A model generated the notes under the pieces. The model had not been told where the DNA came from. It saw only the letters and a program-made list of their open reading frames with translations, and did no database searches. From OLB16 sp964481775 (lineage in GTDB: Bacteria; Hinthialibacterota; Hinthialibacteria; OLB16): 41,741 nucleotides of DNA. Shown here piece by piece: positions 15,027 through 23,439 of this stretch (position 1 is the first letter of the stretch; each line of letters opens with the position of its first letter). Location of the stretch: contig CAYZUX010000021.1 of NCBI GenBank assembly GCA_964481775.1, positions 1 to 41,741 of the forward strand, in the 5' to 3' direction. Both the position numbers and the translations under genes were made by a program.

Positions 15027-16067
15027 ATGAATACAAAGGTTCTCTCCATAGTAAGGAATTACCTCAAGCGAATCGCCCTGATCCGCGACCAGCCCGGGGC
15101 GTTTGAGAGCACCGTGATCTCGCTTTTGTGCATCGGCCTGGCAGTGATCGTGTGGTTTGTCCTGACCCATGGACGGGTTGAAGAGCGCATTATCGATCCC
15201 ATCACCTTGCCCAGTTTGACCGAGACATGGAGTTCTTTCCCACGCCTGTGGTTTGAAAGGGCGGTGGCACGCAGCGCGATGTGGAGTTTGGGCAGGGTTC
15301 TGGGCGGATTCTCATTGGCGGTGGCCATTGGTGTACCCTTGGGGGTGCTGGCTGGAACCTTTTTGAGATTGAACGCTTTTCTCCGTCCCATCTCCGTTTT
15401 CGGGCGTAATATCCCGATCGCTGCATTGATCCCTCTTACCTTGATCTGGTTCGGCTTGGGCGAGACCCAGAAGGTCATGTTTATCTTCTTCGCCTCGGTG
15501 GCCTTCATCCTGTTCGACAGTACCGGTGCGGTACAGAGTGTTCCGGACAGCCATCTCGATGCCGCCTATACACTCGGGGCGCGAGTCGATTGGAGGAAAG
15601 GAGCCATCTACGCCGCGATCATCGGCCTGGTGTATGCCATTGTGTTTCTCTGCGCTCACCTGGTCCTCTCTCAGCGTCCTGGACCGGATGACACGGAACT
15701 ATGGTCAGCCTGGTATGGACGGCTGTTTTCCCTCACCCTCCTCGGCTTCCTGATCGGATTCGCTCTCTGGTGCCCGATTGTCAGTTATCAGGCTCTCAGC
15801 AAGGTCCTGCTTCCACTGGCAATGCCCGACATCGTCAACAGTCTCCGCCTGCTATTTGGTCTCGCCTTCGGGTACATCATGCTGGCCGAGGTGATCAATG
15901 CTGAATATGGTCTGGGGGCCATCATCAACCTGAGCCAGCGTCAAGGCCCGCGTGAACACATTTACCTTGCATTGATCCTCATCGCCCTGCTGGCTTTCGC
16001 GATTGACCGGGGCATTTTATCAATACAACGCTGGCTGTTTCCGTACCGGCGAGTGGGTGAGCACTAA
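15027..16067 (+). CDS. ABC transporter permease, SsuC/TauC type, with enlarged coupling loop
   Basis: The 346-aa integral membrane protein belongs to the binding-protein-dependent transport permeases (SLGRVLGGFSLAVAIGVPLG, then FGRNIPIAALIPLTLIWFGLG). Family members are usually about 250-280 aa. The extra length is explained by an insertion: the cytoplasmic EAA motif begins normally (DAAYTLGA, residues 178-185), but its second half (KVLLPLAMPDIVNSLR, 259-274) comes only after two additional hydrophobic segments (~192-215 and ~233-250). The ATPase normally docks on this loop. The gene follows the SBP-OmpA gene by 39 bp and ends 1 bp before the start of the ATPase gene, so the three form one transporter. 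The call is firm for family, open for substrate. Confidence 0.9.
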   Translation: MNTKVLSIVRNYLKRIALIRDQPGAFESTVISLLCIGLAVIVWFVLTHGRVEERIIDPITLPSLTETWSSFPRLWFERAVARSAMWSLGRVLGGFSLAVAIGVPLGVLAGTFLRLNAFLRPISVFGRNIPIAALIPLTLIWFGLGETQKVMFIFFASVAFILFDSTGAVQSVPDSHLDAAYTLGARVDWRKGAIYAAIIGLVYAIVFLCAHLVLSQRPGPDDTELWSAWYGRLFSLTLLGFLIGFALWCPIVSYQALSKVLLPLAMPDIVNSLRLLFGLAFGYIMLAEVINAEYGLGAIINLSQRQGPREHIYLALILIALLAFAIDRGILSIQRWLFPYRRVGEH

Positions 16068-16068
16068 C

Positions 16069-16932
16069 ATGAGCTCTGCCCTGCCCTGCTCTCTTATCGA
16101 TGGTCCCCGCGCTCCAGTGAAGGCAGACACCCTGCCGATAATTGAATTTCGTGGTGTTGCCAAAACCTTTGGGGTTGGGACTCAGCGTGAGACCACCGTG
16201 GTCCGGGATGTGGATTTCCAGGTTGAGGACCTCGAGGGAATTGGCGAATTTGTGGCTGTCCTGGGTCCGAGCGGTTGCGGGAAAAGTACTGTGCTGCGCC
16301 TCATCGCGGGGCTTCCTCCCCAGTTTCCGGCCACGAAAGGTGAGGTCTTGTATCATGGGAAACCCATTACCGGGCCGGGAATGGACCGTGGGATGGTCTT
16401 CCAGGATTACGCCTGCTTCGACAACAGGACGGTCATCGACAATGTCGCTTTTGGTCTGGAATGCCGAGGGATTCCCAAAAAAGAGCGCCAGGAGCAGGCG
16501 CTTGAGTGGATTGAGAAAGTCGGACTCAATCCCTCCAAAGATTCACACAAATATCCCCACCAGCTTTCCGGCGGAATGCGTCAACGAGTCGCCATCGCAC
16601 GGACCTTGATCCTCAAGCCAAGGATCATCCTGATGGATGAGCCCTTTGGCGCCCTCGATCCAGCCACACGGCACAACATGCAGGATTTACTCGTGGCACT
16701 GTGGAAAGAGGTGCAAGCCACAGTCTTTTTTGTCACCCATGATGTCAGCGAGGCGGTCTTTCTGGGAGATCGTGTCTTCATCTTCAGCAACGCGCCTGGC
16801 ACCATCCTCCAGAAGTTTTTTGTCATGGCGCCGGACCGGCCATCCAGGCAGATGATGCGGGAGAAGTCTTTCCTGGAGACGGTTTTTCACATCCGGAGTA
16901 TCCTGGATGAACTTGAAGAAGGTACCAGCTGA
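16069..16932 (+). CDS. ABC transporter ATP-binding protein, SsuB/TauB type
   Basis: The 287-aa product energises the adjacent permease. It has Walker A GPSGCGKST, the Q-loop VFQDY, signature LSGGMRQR, Walker B ILMDEPFGALD and the H-loop VTHD. The segment GIPKKERQEQALEWIEKVGL is the usual helical subdomain. The start at 16069 is chosen because it lies 1 bp after the permease stop; an upstream ATG at 16003 would overlap the permease by 65 bp. Its own stop is within 1 bp of, or overlaps, the next gene's start, indicating tight translational coupling across the cluster. Confidence 0.93.
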   Translation: MSSALPCSLIDGPRAPVKADTLPIIEFRGVAKTFGVGTQRETTVVRDVDFQVEDLEGIGEFVAVLGPSGCGKSTVLRLIAGLPPQFPATKGEVLYHGKPITGPGMDRGMVFQDYACFDNRTVIDNVAFGLECRGIPKKERQEQALEWIEKVGLNPSKDSHKYPHQLSGGMRQRVAIARTLILKPRIILMDEPFGALDPATRHNMQDLLVALWKEVQATVFFVTHDVSEAVFLGDRVFIFSNAPGTILQKFFVMAPDRPSRQMMREKSFLETVFHIRSILDELEEGTS

Positions 16933-16933
16933 G

Positions 16934-17779
16934 ATGCCTCCCAGGAGCGGCTTCTTTACCTATGTCAAGGCCGCCTTCATGTGGCACTGGAATCTGCTGG
17001 CAGTCGGTGCCGGCGCAGTTCTCGCAGTTCTTTCACGGCGCGCTGATGTTGTCTTGCCACTCCTTGGAGCGGCAGAGTTGCTTTACCTTGGATTGCTTAC
17101 GACCCGTCCGCGTTTCCAGAAGGCCATAGACGCACGACGGTTGGGAACCCGTCTTTCTCAACAACCAGACCCCAAAGCTCTTGAACGGATCCAGAATCAA
17201 CTTAAACCCGAAGATTGGGCCCGTTTCGAGGATCTCAGGCAGCGTTGCCTCGCACTCAGCCGGATTGCTGAGCAGATTCGCGGGCCTCAAGGAGCAGATA
17301 CCGGCCGAGTCCAGGAGATGCAGACTGAATCGCTCGAACGGCTGCTGTGGATGTTTCTGAAACTGGTTTATAGCCAGGATGCACTCAAGCGGTTTCTCAA
17401 AGCAACCAACCGCAACCAGCTTGAGATCCAGATTGCGGCCGCAGAGAAGGAATTGCAGGATGCCAGAAACAACAACCGCAGTGACAAACTGCTCCGGTCG
17501 CTGGAAGACAAGATCGAGACACTCAAGCAGCGTATATCCAACTACGACCGTGCTGAGGAGAACCGGCAACTTCTTGCCGCCGAGATCGACCGCATCGAAC
17601 AGAAGGTGAATGCCATCAGCGAGCTTTCGGTCAGTTCACGCGACCCGGCGGATGTCTCCGCACAGGTGGATGGTATTGCGGAGGGGGTTTCGGTGACCGA
17701 GGAGGCAATCCGCAAGCTGGATGTTCCTCCTTTGTTCGAGATGGAGACCGCGCCACGATTCCTGAGTCAAAGTGAGTGA
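16934..17779 (+). CDS. Membrane-anchored coiled-coil protein of unknown function
   Basis: From the ATG at 16934 the product is 281 aa; an ATG at 16907 would add nine residues and overlap the ATPase gene by 26 bp, and each has a tolerable ribosome-binding site. Two hydrophobic segments sit near the N-terminus (NLLAVGAGAVLAVLS and VVLPLLGAAELLYLGLL). The remaining ~210 residues are charged, heptad-like helices (LEIQIAAAEKELQDARNN, DKIETLKQRISNYDRAEENR), so a cytoplasmic coiled coil hangs from a membrane hairpin. It matches no family that I recognise. Position between the transporter ATPase and the AAA+ protein suggests an adaptor, perhaps contacting the likewise coiled-coil PspA homologue; that is inference. 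Confidence 0.75.
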   Translation: MPPRSGFFTYVKAAFMWHWNLLAVGAGAVLAVLSRRADVVLPLLGAAELLYLGLLTTRPRFQKAIDARRLGTRLSQQPDPKALERIQNQLKPEDWARFEDLRQRCLALSRIAEQIRGPQGADTGRVQEMQTESLERLLWMFLKLVYSQDALKRFLKATNRNQLEIQIAAAEKELQDARNNNRSDKLLRSLEDKIETLKQRISNYDRAEENRQLLAAEIDRIEQKVNAISELSVSSRDPADVSAQVDGIAEGVSVTEEAIRKLDVPPLFEMETAPRFLSQSE

Positions 17780-17785
17780 TCCGCC

Positions 17786-19582
17786 ATGACAGAAAAGAGA
17801 ATGAGTCTACCCGCATGGTCCGAGGAACTCAGACAAGCGTATCTCGCTGGAACCGCGAGTCTTTTTATCCTCAATGGCAATGTCTCTGACCTGGTGGGTA
17901 GTGAGGAGAATGAGACATATATCCTGGAACCGCTGGCGGATTTCCTCGCCCGGCGTCTCTTTGGAAACTATGATCTGGTGTTGCACTATGATATGGGACG
18001 CGGTCTGCGGACCTTCGCCGGGAGCGATCCTCAACGCCTCACACGCATGAACTCACTGGCGTCCCGGCTCCAGGGGGACCGTGGTGATCTGCCCCGTGAC
18101 CCTGTCCAGGCTTTACGAACCCTGGATCGTCTGGTCTCACTGCTCCTGGTAGGCGAGGAGAACCGTTCATATAAGACTGCTATCCTGTTTGACTACGCCG
18201 AGCTCCTCTGCCCTCCTGATGAACGTTATGGAGAAGCGCTGGCCACTTTCCTGAATTGGGCCAGGAGTCCCATCATCCGGCGGGTGAACCTGGTGTTCAT
18301 CCTGATGACCGAAAGCCTCGCACGGATCAACCCCTCGCTTGCTCAAAGCGGACACACCCATGAGGTCTTCCTGCCGCTCCCAAACCAGGCTGAACGGCAG
18401 ATGTTCATTGCCAGACGCTTCGTCGAGTTCGCCGATGACGCGGAACGCCTTTCCATTCTCAGCTCCGGGTTGACTTATACAAACCTAGACAGCCTGATGC
18501 GGCGTGTGATGATCGATGGAGCAGGAAAAGCGAAGTCCGCAACCGATGGGGAAGCGGATATTGTAAAAACTCCAGATGGTGAGGTTTCTCCAGCCACGGA
18601 AGACCGGTCCAAACGAACCCTGAGCGATGCCAAGCTGCTGGAAATCAAGAAGTCCCTGATGGAGGCCCAGTGCCCCGGACTGATTGAATTCGTGAAACCG
18701 GACTATTCCTTGAGCATGGTTGCGGGACATACCGCCGCCAAGGAACGACTGATCCAGGATGCACGTCTCCTCAAGGAGGGGCACTTGGATGCGGTGCCCA
18801 TGGGTTACCTTCTGTGTGGTCCTGTCGGAGTCGGTAAGACCTTCCTGGCCCTGTGTTATGCGGGGGAAGTGGGTATTCCCTGCCTGACCATCCGCAATTT
18901 CCGCAGCAAGTATGTCGGGGAGACCGAGGCGAATATCGAACGCATCCTGAGCGTGGTGCGTGAACTGGGACCAGTGGCGGTGATCATCGATGAAGCCGAT
19001 GCCGCCATGGGAGATCGTTCATCCTCGGGTGACTCAGGCACCAGCGCCAGAGTTTTCGCGCAACTGGCCAGTCAAATGGGCGACACCCGTTACCGGGGAC
19101 GGATCATCTGGTTTCTTCTCACCTGTCGCCCAGACCTCCTCCCGATTGACCTCAAACGTCAGGGGCGTTGCGAGGAACATATCCCCCTGTTCTATCCCCA
19201 GTCTCCTGAGGAACTCAAGGCGATGTTCCTGGCGATGGCGAAGAAGGCCAAGGTTAAGTTGGATGAAGCCAGTCTACCCGACTTCACCAAAACACCTTCC
19301 CTGAGCGGGGCTGATATCGAAGGCATCCTGACCCGTGCACGGCGGGAGTCATTTTTGCGCAATCAACCGGTCGATGCTGCCCTGATCTCGGAAGTGATGG
19401 GGACATTCCGCAGCGCGAAGAGCTCCCAGCATGAACTGCAGTGGCTTGCCGCTATCCTCGAGTGCACTGACCTGCGTTACCTGCCAAACGATGTAAGAAC
19501 CAGCTTCGATGACACGACTGCTTACCAGTCTCTGGTCCAACGTTTCCACACTCTAAAATCGGTTCAGGATGTTTCTGAGTAG
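17786..19582 (+). CDS. Two-module AAA+ ATPase
   Basis: The 598-aa product has a C-terminal AAA+ domain with Walker A GPVGVGKT (near 345-352), the pore-loop/substrate helix region RSKYVGETEANIERIL as in FtsH/Cdc48-like proteins, Walker B VAVIIDEADAA (near 400) and a sensor-1 region IIWFLLTCRPD. The first ~250 residues resemble a degenerate AAA module: a Walker B-like ILFDYAELL and a sensor-like VFILMTES are present, but no GxxGxGK loop. Such proteins remodel or unfold partners. It closes the envelope cluster, 6 bp after the coiled-coil gene, and is followed by a terminator. The pairing of PspA-type proteins with AAA+ ATPases is known (PspF in enterobacteria, others in diverse phyla), but this one is not a PspF-type sigma-54 activator because the GAFTGA loop is absent. 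Confidence 0.85.
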   Translation: MTEKRMSLPAWSEELRQAYLAGTASLFILNGNVSDLVGSEENETYILEPLADFLARRLFGNYDLVLHYDMGRGLRTFAGSDPQRLTRMNSLASRLQGDRGDLPRDPVQALRTLDRLVSLLLVGEENRSYKTAILFDYAELLCPPDERYGEALATFLNWARSPIIRRVNLVFILMTESLARINPSLAQSGHTHEVFLPLPNQAERQMFIARRFVEFADDAERLSILSSGLTYTNLDSLMRRVMIDGAGKAKSATDGEADIVKTPDGEVSPATEDRSKRTLSDAKLLEIKKSLMEAQCPGLIEFVKPDYSLSMVAGHTAAKERLIQDARLLKEGHLDAVPMGYLLCGPVGVGKTFLALCYAGEVGIPCLTIRNFRSKYVGETEANIERILSVVRELGPVAVIIDEADAAMGDRSSSGDSGTSARVFAQLASQMGDTRYRGRIIWFLLTCRPDLLPIDLKRQGRCEEHIPLFYPQSPEELKAMFLAMAKKAKVKLDEASLPDFTKTPSLSGADIEGILTRARRESFLRNQPVDAALISEVMGTFRSAKSSQHELQWLAAILECTDLRYLPNDVRTSFDDTTAYQSLVQRFHTLKSVQDVSE

Positions 19583-19602
19583 GAAACCTTGCTGTCATCA
19601 TC

Positions 19603-19672
19603 AGAGAGGGTGAAAAAGACTCTCTCGCGGTGTGGACCGCCCCCCTCATGGGGGGAGACGGTCCAGTTTTGG
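19603..19672 (+). terminator. Intrinsic terminator ending the envelope cluster
   Basis: Two consecutive stems occur: AGAGAG/CTCTCT (19603-19625) and a strong one, GGACCG-CCCCCC (19634-19645) with GGGGGG-AGA-CGGTCC (19650-19664), followed by AGTTTT. It lies between the convergent AAA+ and epimerase genes. Confidence 0.8.
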
Positions 19673-19679
19673 GATTATT

Positions 19680-20630
19680 TCATGAAAGACTGCGAACCCA
19701 AGCCTCCCGCTCCCTCCAGTGCTTGGCCGTTTTTGAGACCAGACTATCAAGAAGGGCGGGATCGGGTTTCCCATACATGGCCGGATAGGGATCTCCACCA
19801 GGACCGAGTGGCTCGGGTGTGCAGTAGCAGAACTCATTGTTATACCCGATCAGGTACAAAGCCATGAGAAGAGTATCCATATCCAGCATCCCATCTCCCA
19901 AGGCACACCGGTTGGTATCGGCCAGGTGCAGGTTGGTCAATCTCGATCCACTTTTCACAATGGTCTCGGGGATATGGCTCTCCTCCACCAGCATGTGATA
20001 GACGTCACCGTTAATATGCTGCACGCCGGGACTATCCACAGCTTCGATATAGCGTATGGCATCAGCGAAGGTATGAACGATACTCACCTCGGCAGAACGG
20101 ATGGGTTCGACAGCCGCACGGATCCCCGCCTTGGCGAAATCATCAGCCACAATCTTCAGGGTCTCGACTGATCGGTCAAACTCCATTGCATCGATCACGG
20201 CGGGCCGTCCCACCGCAGCCGGTACCACAAGGATATACTTGGCCTGGAACTCGACCCCCTGATCAATGGTGCGGCGGATATAATCCAAAGCTCTTTGACG
20301 GACAACCCAACGGTTGCTGGCCATATCATTGTCAGCACTGAACATGCCACAAATACCGGCGACCTGGACACCATGGTCGGCGAGGACCTTCTTGGTCTCG
20401 GCGGGTTTGTAGGCCAGATCCGGCCCATAAGCGTTGCCATGCAGCTCGATAAAACGAATGCCATTGTCTGAAAGCCGTTTAGCCGAGGTGGCCAAAGGTT
20501 CCATCCCGAAACCCCAATTACTCCAGGACAGATTCAACGTGGACTTCATCTTTTCAGGATTCGCTTTTTTGTAGGCGATGAAATCGCTTTTAATTTTCTC
20601 GCTCTTGGCCTGCCAGGGTTGGAGTGACAT
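19680..20630 (-). CDS. Sugar phosphate isomerase/epimerase (xylose isomerase-like TIM barrel)
   Basis: The 316-aa product matches the AP-endonuclease-2/xylose-isomerase-like barrel family. Four metal ligands known from ketose 3-epimerases appear in order: Glu in AVEPIRS, Asp in HINGDVYHM, His in LHLADTNR and Glu in CTPEPLG. The GDGMLDMDTLL segment that follows the His ligand is also characteristic. Substrate assignment (ketose, inosose or sugar acid) is not possible from sequence. A clear AAAGGAGA ribosome-binding site precedes the start. It follows the URO-D-like gene by 71 bp on the same strand, so both probably belong to one catabolic operon under the divergent LacI regulator. Confidence 0.85.
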   Translation of the reverse strand: MSLQPWQAKSEKIKSDFIAYKKANPEKMKSTLNLSWSNWGFGMEPLATSAKRLSDNGIRFIELHGNAYGPDLAYKPAETKKVLADHGVQVAGICGMFSADNDMASNRWVVRQRALDYIRRTIDQGVEFQAKYILVVPAAVGRPAVIDAMEFDRSVETLKIVADDFAKAGIRAAVEPIRSAEVSIVHTFADAIRYIEAVDSPGVQHINGDVYHMLVEESHIPETIVKSGSRLTNLHLADTNRCALGDGMLDMDTLLMALYLIGYNNEFCYCTPEPLGPGGDPYPAMYGKPDPALLDSLVSKTAKHWREREAWVRSLS

Positions 20631-20701
20631 CTCTATTCTCCTTTCAACATCGGTATTGGAAACCTGCCCGGCGCATCTGTACCGGACCTCTTCACATGGA
20701 C

Positions 20702-21937
20702 CTAATTTCCGTACTTGTCAATCAATGCATTCAAGCGTGTCCGATAATATTTGAAGCTTTCCCATGAGACATCGGGTGGGATGAAGTGGTCGCCAAATGG
20801 AATGTACCCTCCCGTCTTGAGGACCTCTTCAACTGGCCCCAGGATCTTATCGACCGCCTGAGGACCTTTGGCAATTTCCGATTTTGGAATCCCACCGCAC
20901 ATCTGCAAACGTGGAAACTCACGGCGAACCTTCACGATATCCATTCCGCAATGGGTCTCAAATGGGTACATCCCGGTTACGCCGACTGAGACAAACATGG
21001 GAATGAGGACATTGCAGTCTCCATCCGTGTCCACCAGAATGATTTCAACTCCATGACTCTTGAGAAAGTCGATAATCCGTTTGTAATAGGGGAGCATGAA
21101 CTCCGCGACCGTCTTGGGAGAGATCATCGGTCCCTTTCCGGCCGAGACATCCTCCCAGAAGTGAATGTGATCGATTTCCACCTGACCGAGGATTTCCTCA
21201 TACATTGCAATCCAGAGGTTCGTGAAGGTATCAAGGATGTCATGAACAAGATCTTTCTCGAGATGATACCAGTAGAAGAGGGTTTCATATCCAAGCAAGT
21301 GAGCGAGGGTTCCAAAAAGGCCATGCGGATAACCGCCGATGGCGAGGGGATAGTCACGATTCCGGTATTCAACCAGTAGCTCAGACCAGTTCTTGGGGAA
21401 TCGTGCGGAAAGATCATCCATCCGAAGACGCTCGGCTTTGAGCTTTTCCCAATCCTCCCGTGAACGGATCACACCTTGCAGGAAGTTGGGAATGGTTGCC
21501 TCGGATTTGAGGAATTTTCTTTTCACTCCATCCAGGTCAATGTAAACGAAACTGGTTTCATCCTCCTCCACAACCCGGATATCAAACATCGGCTGAAAAA
21601 GGAGATTGACATCGACCATGCGCTGGGTGAAATCCATTCCCAATGTGGTACGAACATCCGAATCAAGCGGGAAACCCTGGGTTGGCCAATAAAGCCCCCC
21701 GGCCATGATTCCGGTGCCATTGGGAATCTGGTTTGTTCCCTGGCAAGTCCATGCGGCAGAGTATAAAGATGAGGTGGGAGTGGTAATCGTATCCGATGGG
21801 TAAGGGATGTTCTGCTTCGGCAACCCTTGTGCGTACCAATTCGTGACTGTCTCGCCCCAATAGCCGAATTCCCACTTAATTGAGTGGACATTCAAATTAA
21901 AATTCATCACTTCGTGGAAACGCTCTCTCAGGTTCAT
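20702..21937 (-). CDS. URO-D/MtaA superfamily protein (uroporphyrinogen decarboxylase-like)
   Basis: The 411-aa product has the URO-D-like barrel features (MNLRERFHEVMNF start, MLPYYKRIIDFLKSHGVEII, HCGMDIVKVRREFPRLQMCGGI near the C-terminus). True HemE has different conserved N-terminal Arg/Asp motifs and no sugar-gene context. This subgroup is common beside LacI regulators and sugar isomerases in genomes of PVC-like bacteria, where its reaction is not established; methyl transfer is possible because the superfamily includes MtaA-type methyltransferases. AAGGAG lies 6 nt from the ATG. It is the first gene of the minus-strand unit opposite lacI. Confidence 0.8.
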   Translation of the reverse strand: MNLRERFHEVMNFNLNVHSIKWEFGYWGETVTNWYAQGLPKQNIPYPSDTITTPTSSLYSAAWTCQGTNQIPNGTGIMAGGLYWPTQGFPLDSDVRTTLGMDFTQRMVDVNLLFQPMFDIRVVEEDETSFVYIDLDGVKRKFLKSEATIPNFLQGVIRSREDWEKLKAERLRMDDLSARFPKNWSELLVEYRNRDYPLAIGGYPHGLFGTLAHLLGYETLFYWYHLEKDLVHDILDTFTNLWIAMYEEILGQVEIDHIHFWEDVSAGKGPMISPKTVAEFMLPYYKRIIDFLKSHGVEIILVDTDGDCNVLIPMFVSVGVTGMYPFETHCGMDIVKVRREFPRLQMCGGIPKSEIAKGPQAVDKILGPVEEVLKTGGYIPFGDHFIPPDVSWESFKYYRTRLNALIDKYGN

Positions 21938-21954
21938 CGAAATCTCCTTGCTCC

Positions 21955-21971
21955 GGTAAAACTGGTTTACC
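21955..21971. promoter_or_regulatory. Candidate LacI-family operator
   Basis: GGTAAA-ACTGG-TTTACC is a perfect 6-bp-arm palindrome of 17 bp lying 17 bp upstream of the URO-D-like start, in the spacer shared with the divergent LacI regulator. Size and position suit autoregulated LacI-family control, although the usual central CG of many LacI operators is absent. Confidence 0.4.
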
Positions 21972-22272
21972 CACAGACCAGGGTGGAATCTTACTTGCCA
22001 TACATCAGATTACTACTTCTAATATGCAAAATACCATTTGTCAAGAACAGGTTGATGAATAACCTATCGTGAAATCCTTGTTTTCTTATTACTCTTAACT
22101 ACATGCACATAAGAAACTGGTGGTGAATCGAAGTGCTTCCATCTGCGAAAGGGGGGACTGTCTGCCTTATCTCCATTAGCTGTAATATGGCATCTGTGAA
22201 ATGAGAAGCCTCTATTCCCTCTAGACCGGAAAATCCAGATGGTTACCATCATTGAGGTCAGGAGCCAGGTCA
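21972..22272. other. Intergenic region between divergent URO-D-like and lacI genes
   Basis: No gene is seen. The stretch is relatively AT-rich around 22010-22110, consistent with promoters for both genes, but no promoter hexamers could be assigned confidently. Confidence 0.4.
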
Positions 22273-23304
22273 ATGAATCGAAAACGTCCTGTCACGATTA
22301 AAGATATTGCGGAGGCAGGTGGTGTCTCACGAGCCACTGTGTCAGCTGTGCTGCACGGAAGGGGTTGGGTAAGCGAAGAAACCCGGAGACGGGTACAGGG
22401 GGTCCTACGCGAAAAAGGATACCAACGGCATTTGATTGCCAACTCATTATCAGAGCACTTCTCACGTGTGATCGGTGTTGTGATAGGTAACATCATGAAT
22501 CCCTTCAACACGGAGCTACTCGCCAGTTTACAGGAGGATCTGGAACACGCGGGTTATTTTCTCATCCTGCACACAACTGATGAAACCTACGAAAGTGAGC
22601 TCAAGGCGTTTCGTGGGCTCAGTTCATACGAATTGGGGGGATATGTGGTTGCTCCAGTGCAGGAGGGACAGCCCCATGACCATTTGAGAAAGTTAATCCA
22701 GGCTGGAAAACTGGTGGTTTCGATTGGTGAACTCTCGGATATCGAAACTCATATGGTCGATTTCGATGACCAGAATGGGAACAAGATGGCCATGGACTAC
22801 CTGATCAGTCAAGGACACAGCCGCATTGGGTGTCTTGCGGGTGCCGAAACCTCCACCTTCGCCAAACACCGCATCATGGGGTATGTTGAAAGTCTGATGG
22901 ATCACGGGATCGCTTTTGACAACTCGCTTCTGGTCCGTGCAGGCGATACATTGGAAGGAGGTTTCGCTGCAGCCACAGAACTCCTGACCCGCGCGAATCC
23001 ACGTCCTACCGCCTTGGTGTGCTTTAATGATCTGATTGCGATCGGGGCTTACCAGGCCGCCAAGAAGCTGGGGGTGCAGATTCCTCGTGATTTGAGTGTG
23101 GTGGGTTTTGATGACTGCGAGATGGCCGCCGTGATGGGCCCTCCGCTTACTACTGTGGCAACCTATCCCTCTGAATTGGGGAAACAAATCGCCGAGATTA
23201 TCCTCAGTGTTCACCAAAGCCCTGGACTCAATGGTTTCCTCCATCGACGCACTTACCCCCGTCTGATCCGAAGGGAATCCGTGGCAAAGATCCCAGCCTC
23301 ATAG
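22273..23304 (+). CDS. LacI family transcriptional regulator
   Basis: The 343-aa product has an N-terminal helix-turn-helix with the LacI hinge (VTIKDIAEAGGVSRATVSAV, then RRRVQGVLREKGY) and a periplasmic-binding-protein-like effector domain (VIGVVIGNIMNPFNTELLAS, MAMDYLISQGHSRIGCLAG, VVGFDDCEMAAVMGPPLTTV). The ATG at 22273 is chosen over the TTG at 22252 because GGAG lies 8 nt before it. It is divergent from the URO-D-like/epimerase pair, the usual layout for a local sugar-responsive repressor. The effector is unknown. Confidence 0.95.
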   Translation: MNRKRPVTIKDIAEAGGVSRATVSAVLHGRGWVSEETRRRVQGVLREKGYQRHLIANSLSEHFSRVIGVVIGNIMNPFNTELLASLQEDLEHAGYFLILHTTDETYESELKAFRGLSSYELGGYVVAPVQEGQPHDHLRKLIQAGKLVVSIGELSDIETHMVDFDDQNGNKMAMDYLISQGHSRIGCLAGAETSTFAKHRIMGYVESLMDHGIAFDNSLLVRAGDTLEGGFAAATELLTRANPRPTALVCFNDLIAIGAYQAAKKLGVQIPRDLSVVGFDDCEMAAVMGPPLTTVATYPSELGKQIAEIILSVHQSPGLNGFLHRRTYPRLIRRESVAKIPAS

Positions 23305-23398
23305 CCATCATCACCACACCCCAAAAAACCTTGAGATTCTTCCCACTGCAACCTTTTTCATAGCAGGATGCAATATCTTTTCTGGAAACAGAATTGTG

Positions 23399-23411
23399 TA
23401 CTTGACAAGTA
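23399..23411. repeat. 13-bp odd palindrome
   Basis: TACTTG-A-CAAGTA is a perfect inverted repeat, about 95 bp after lacI and 29 bp before the miniature repeat. It could be a regulator site; nothing else supports a function. Confidence 0.3.
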
Positions 23412-23439
23412 TGGTTATGCAGATCAACAATAGACCTAA

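Noticed and set aside
20702..21937. hemE (true uroporphyrinogen decarboxylase)
   Set aside because: The haem-pathway signature motifs are not evident and the LacI/epimerase context points to catabolism.
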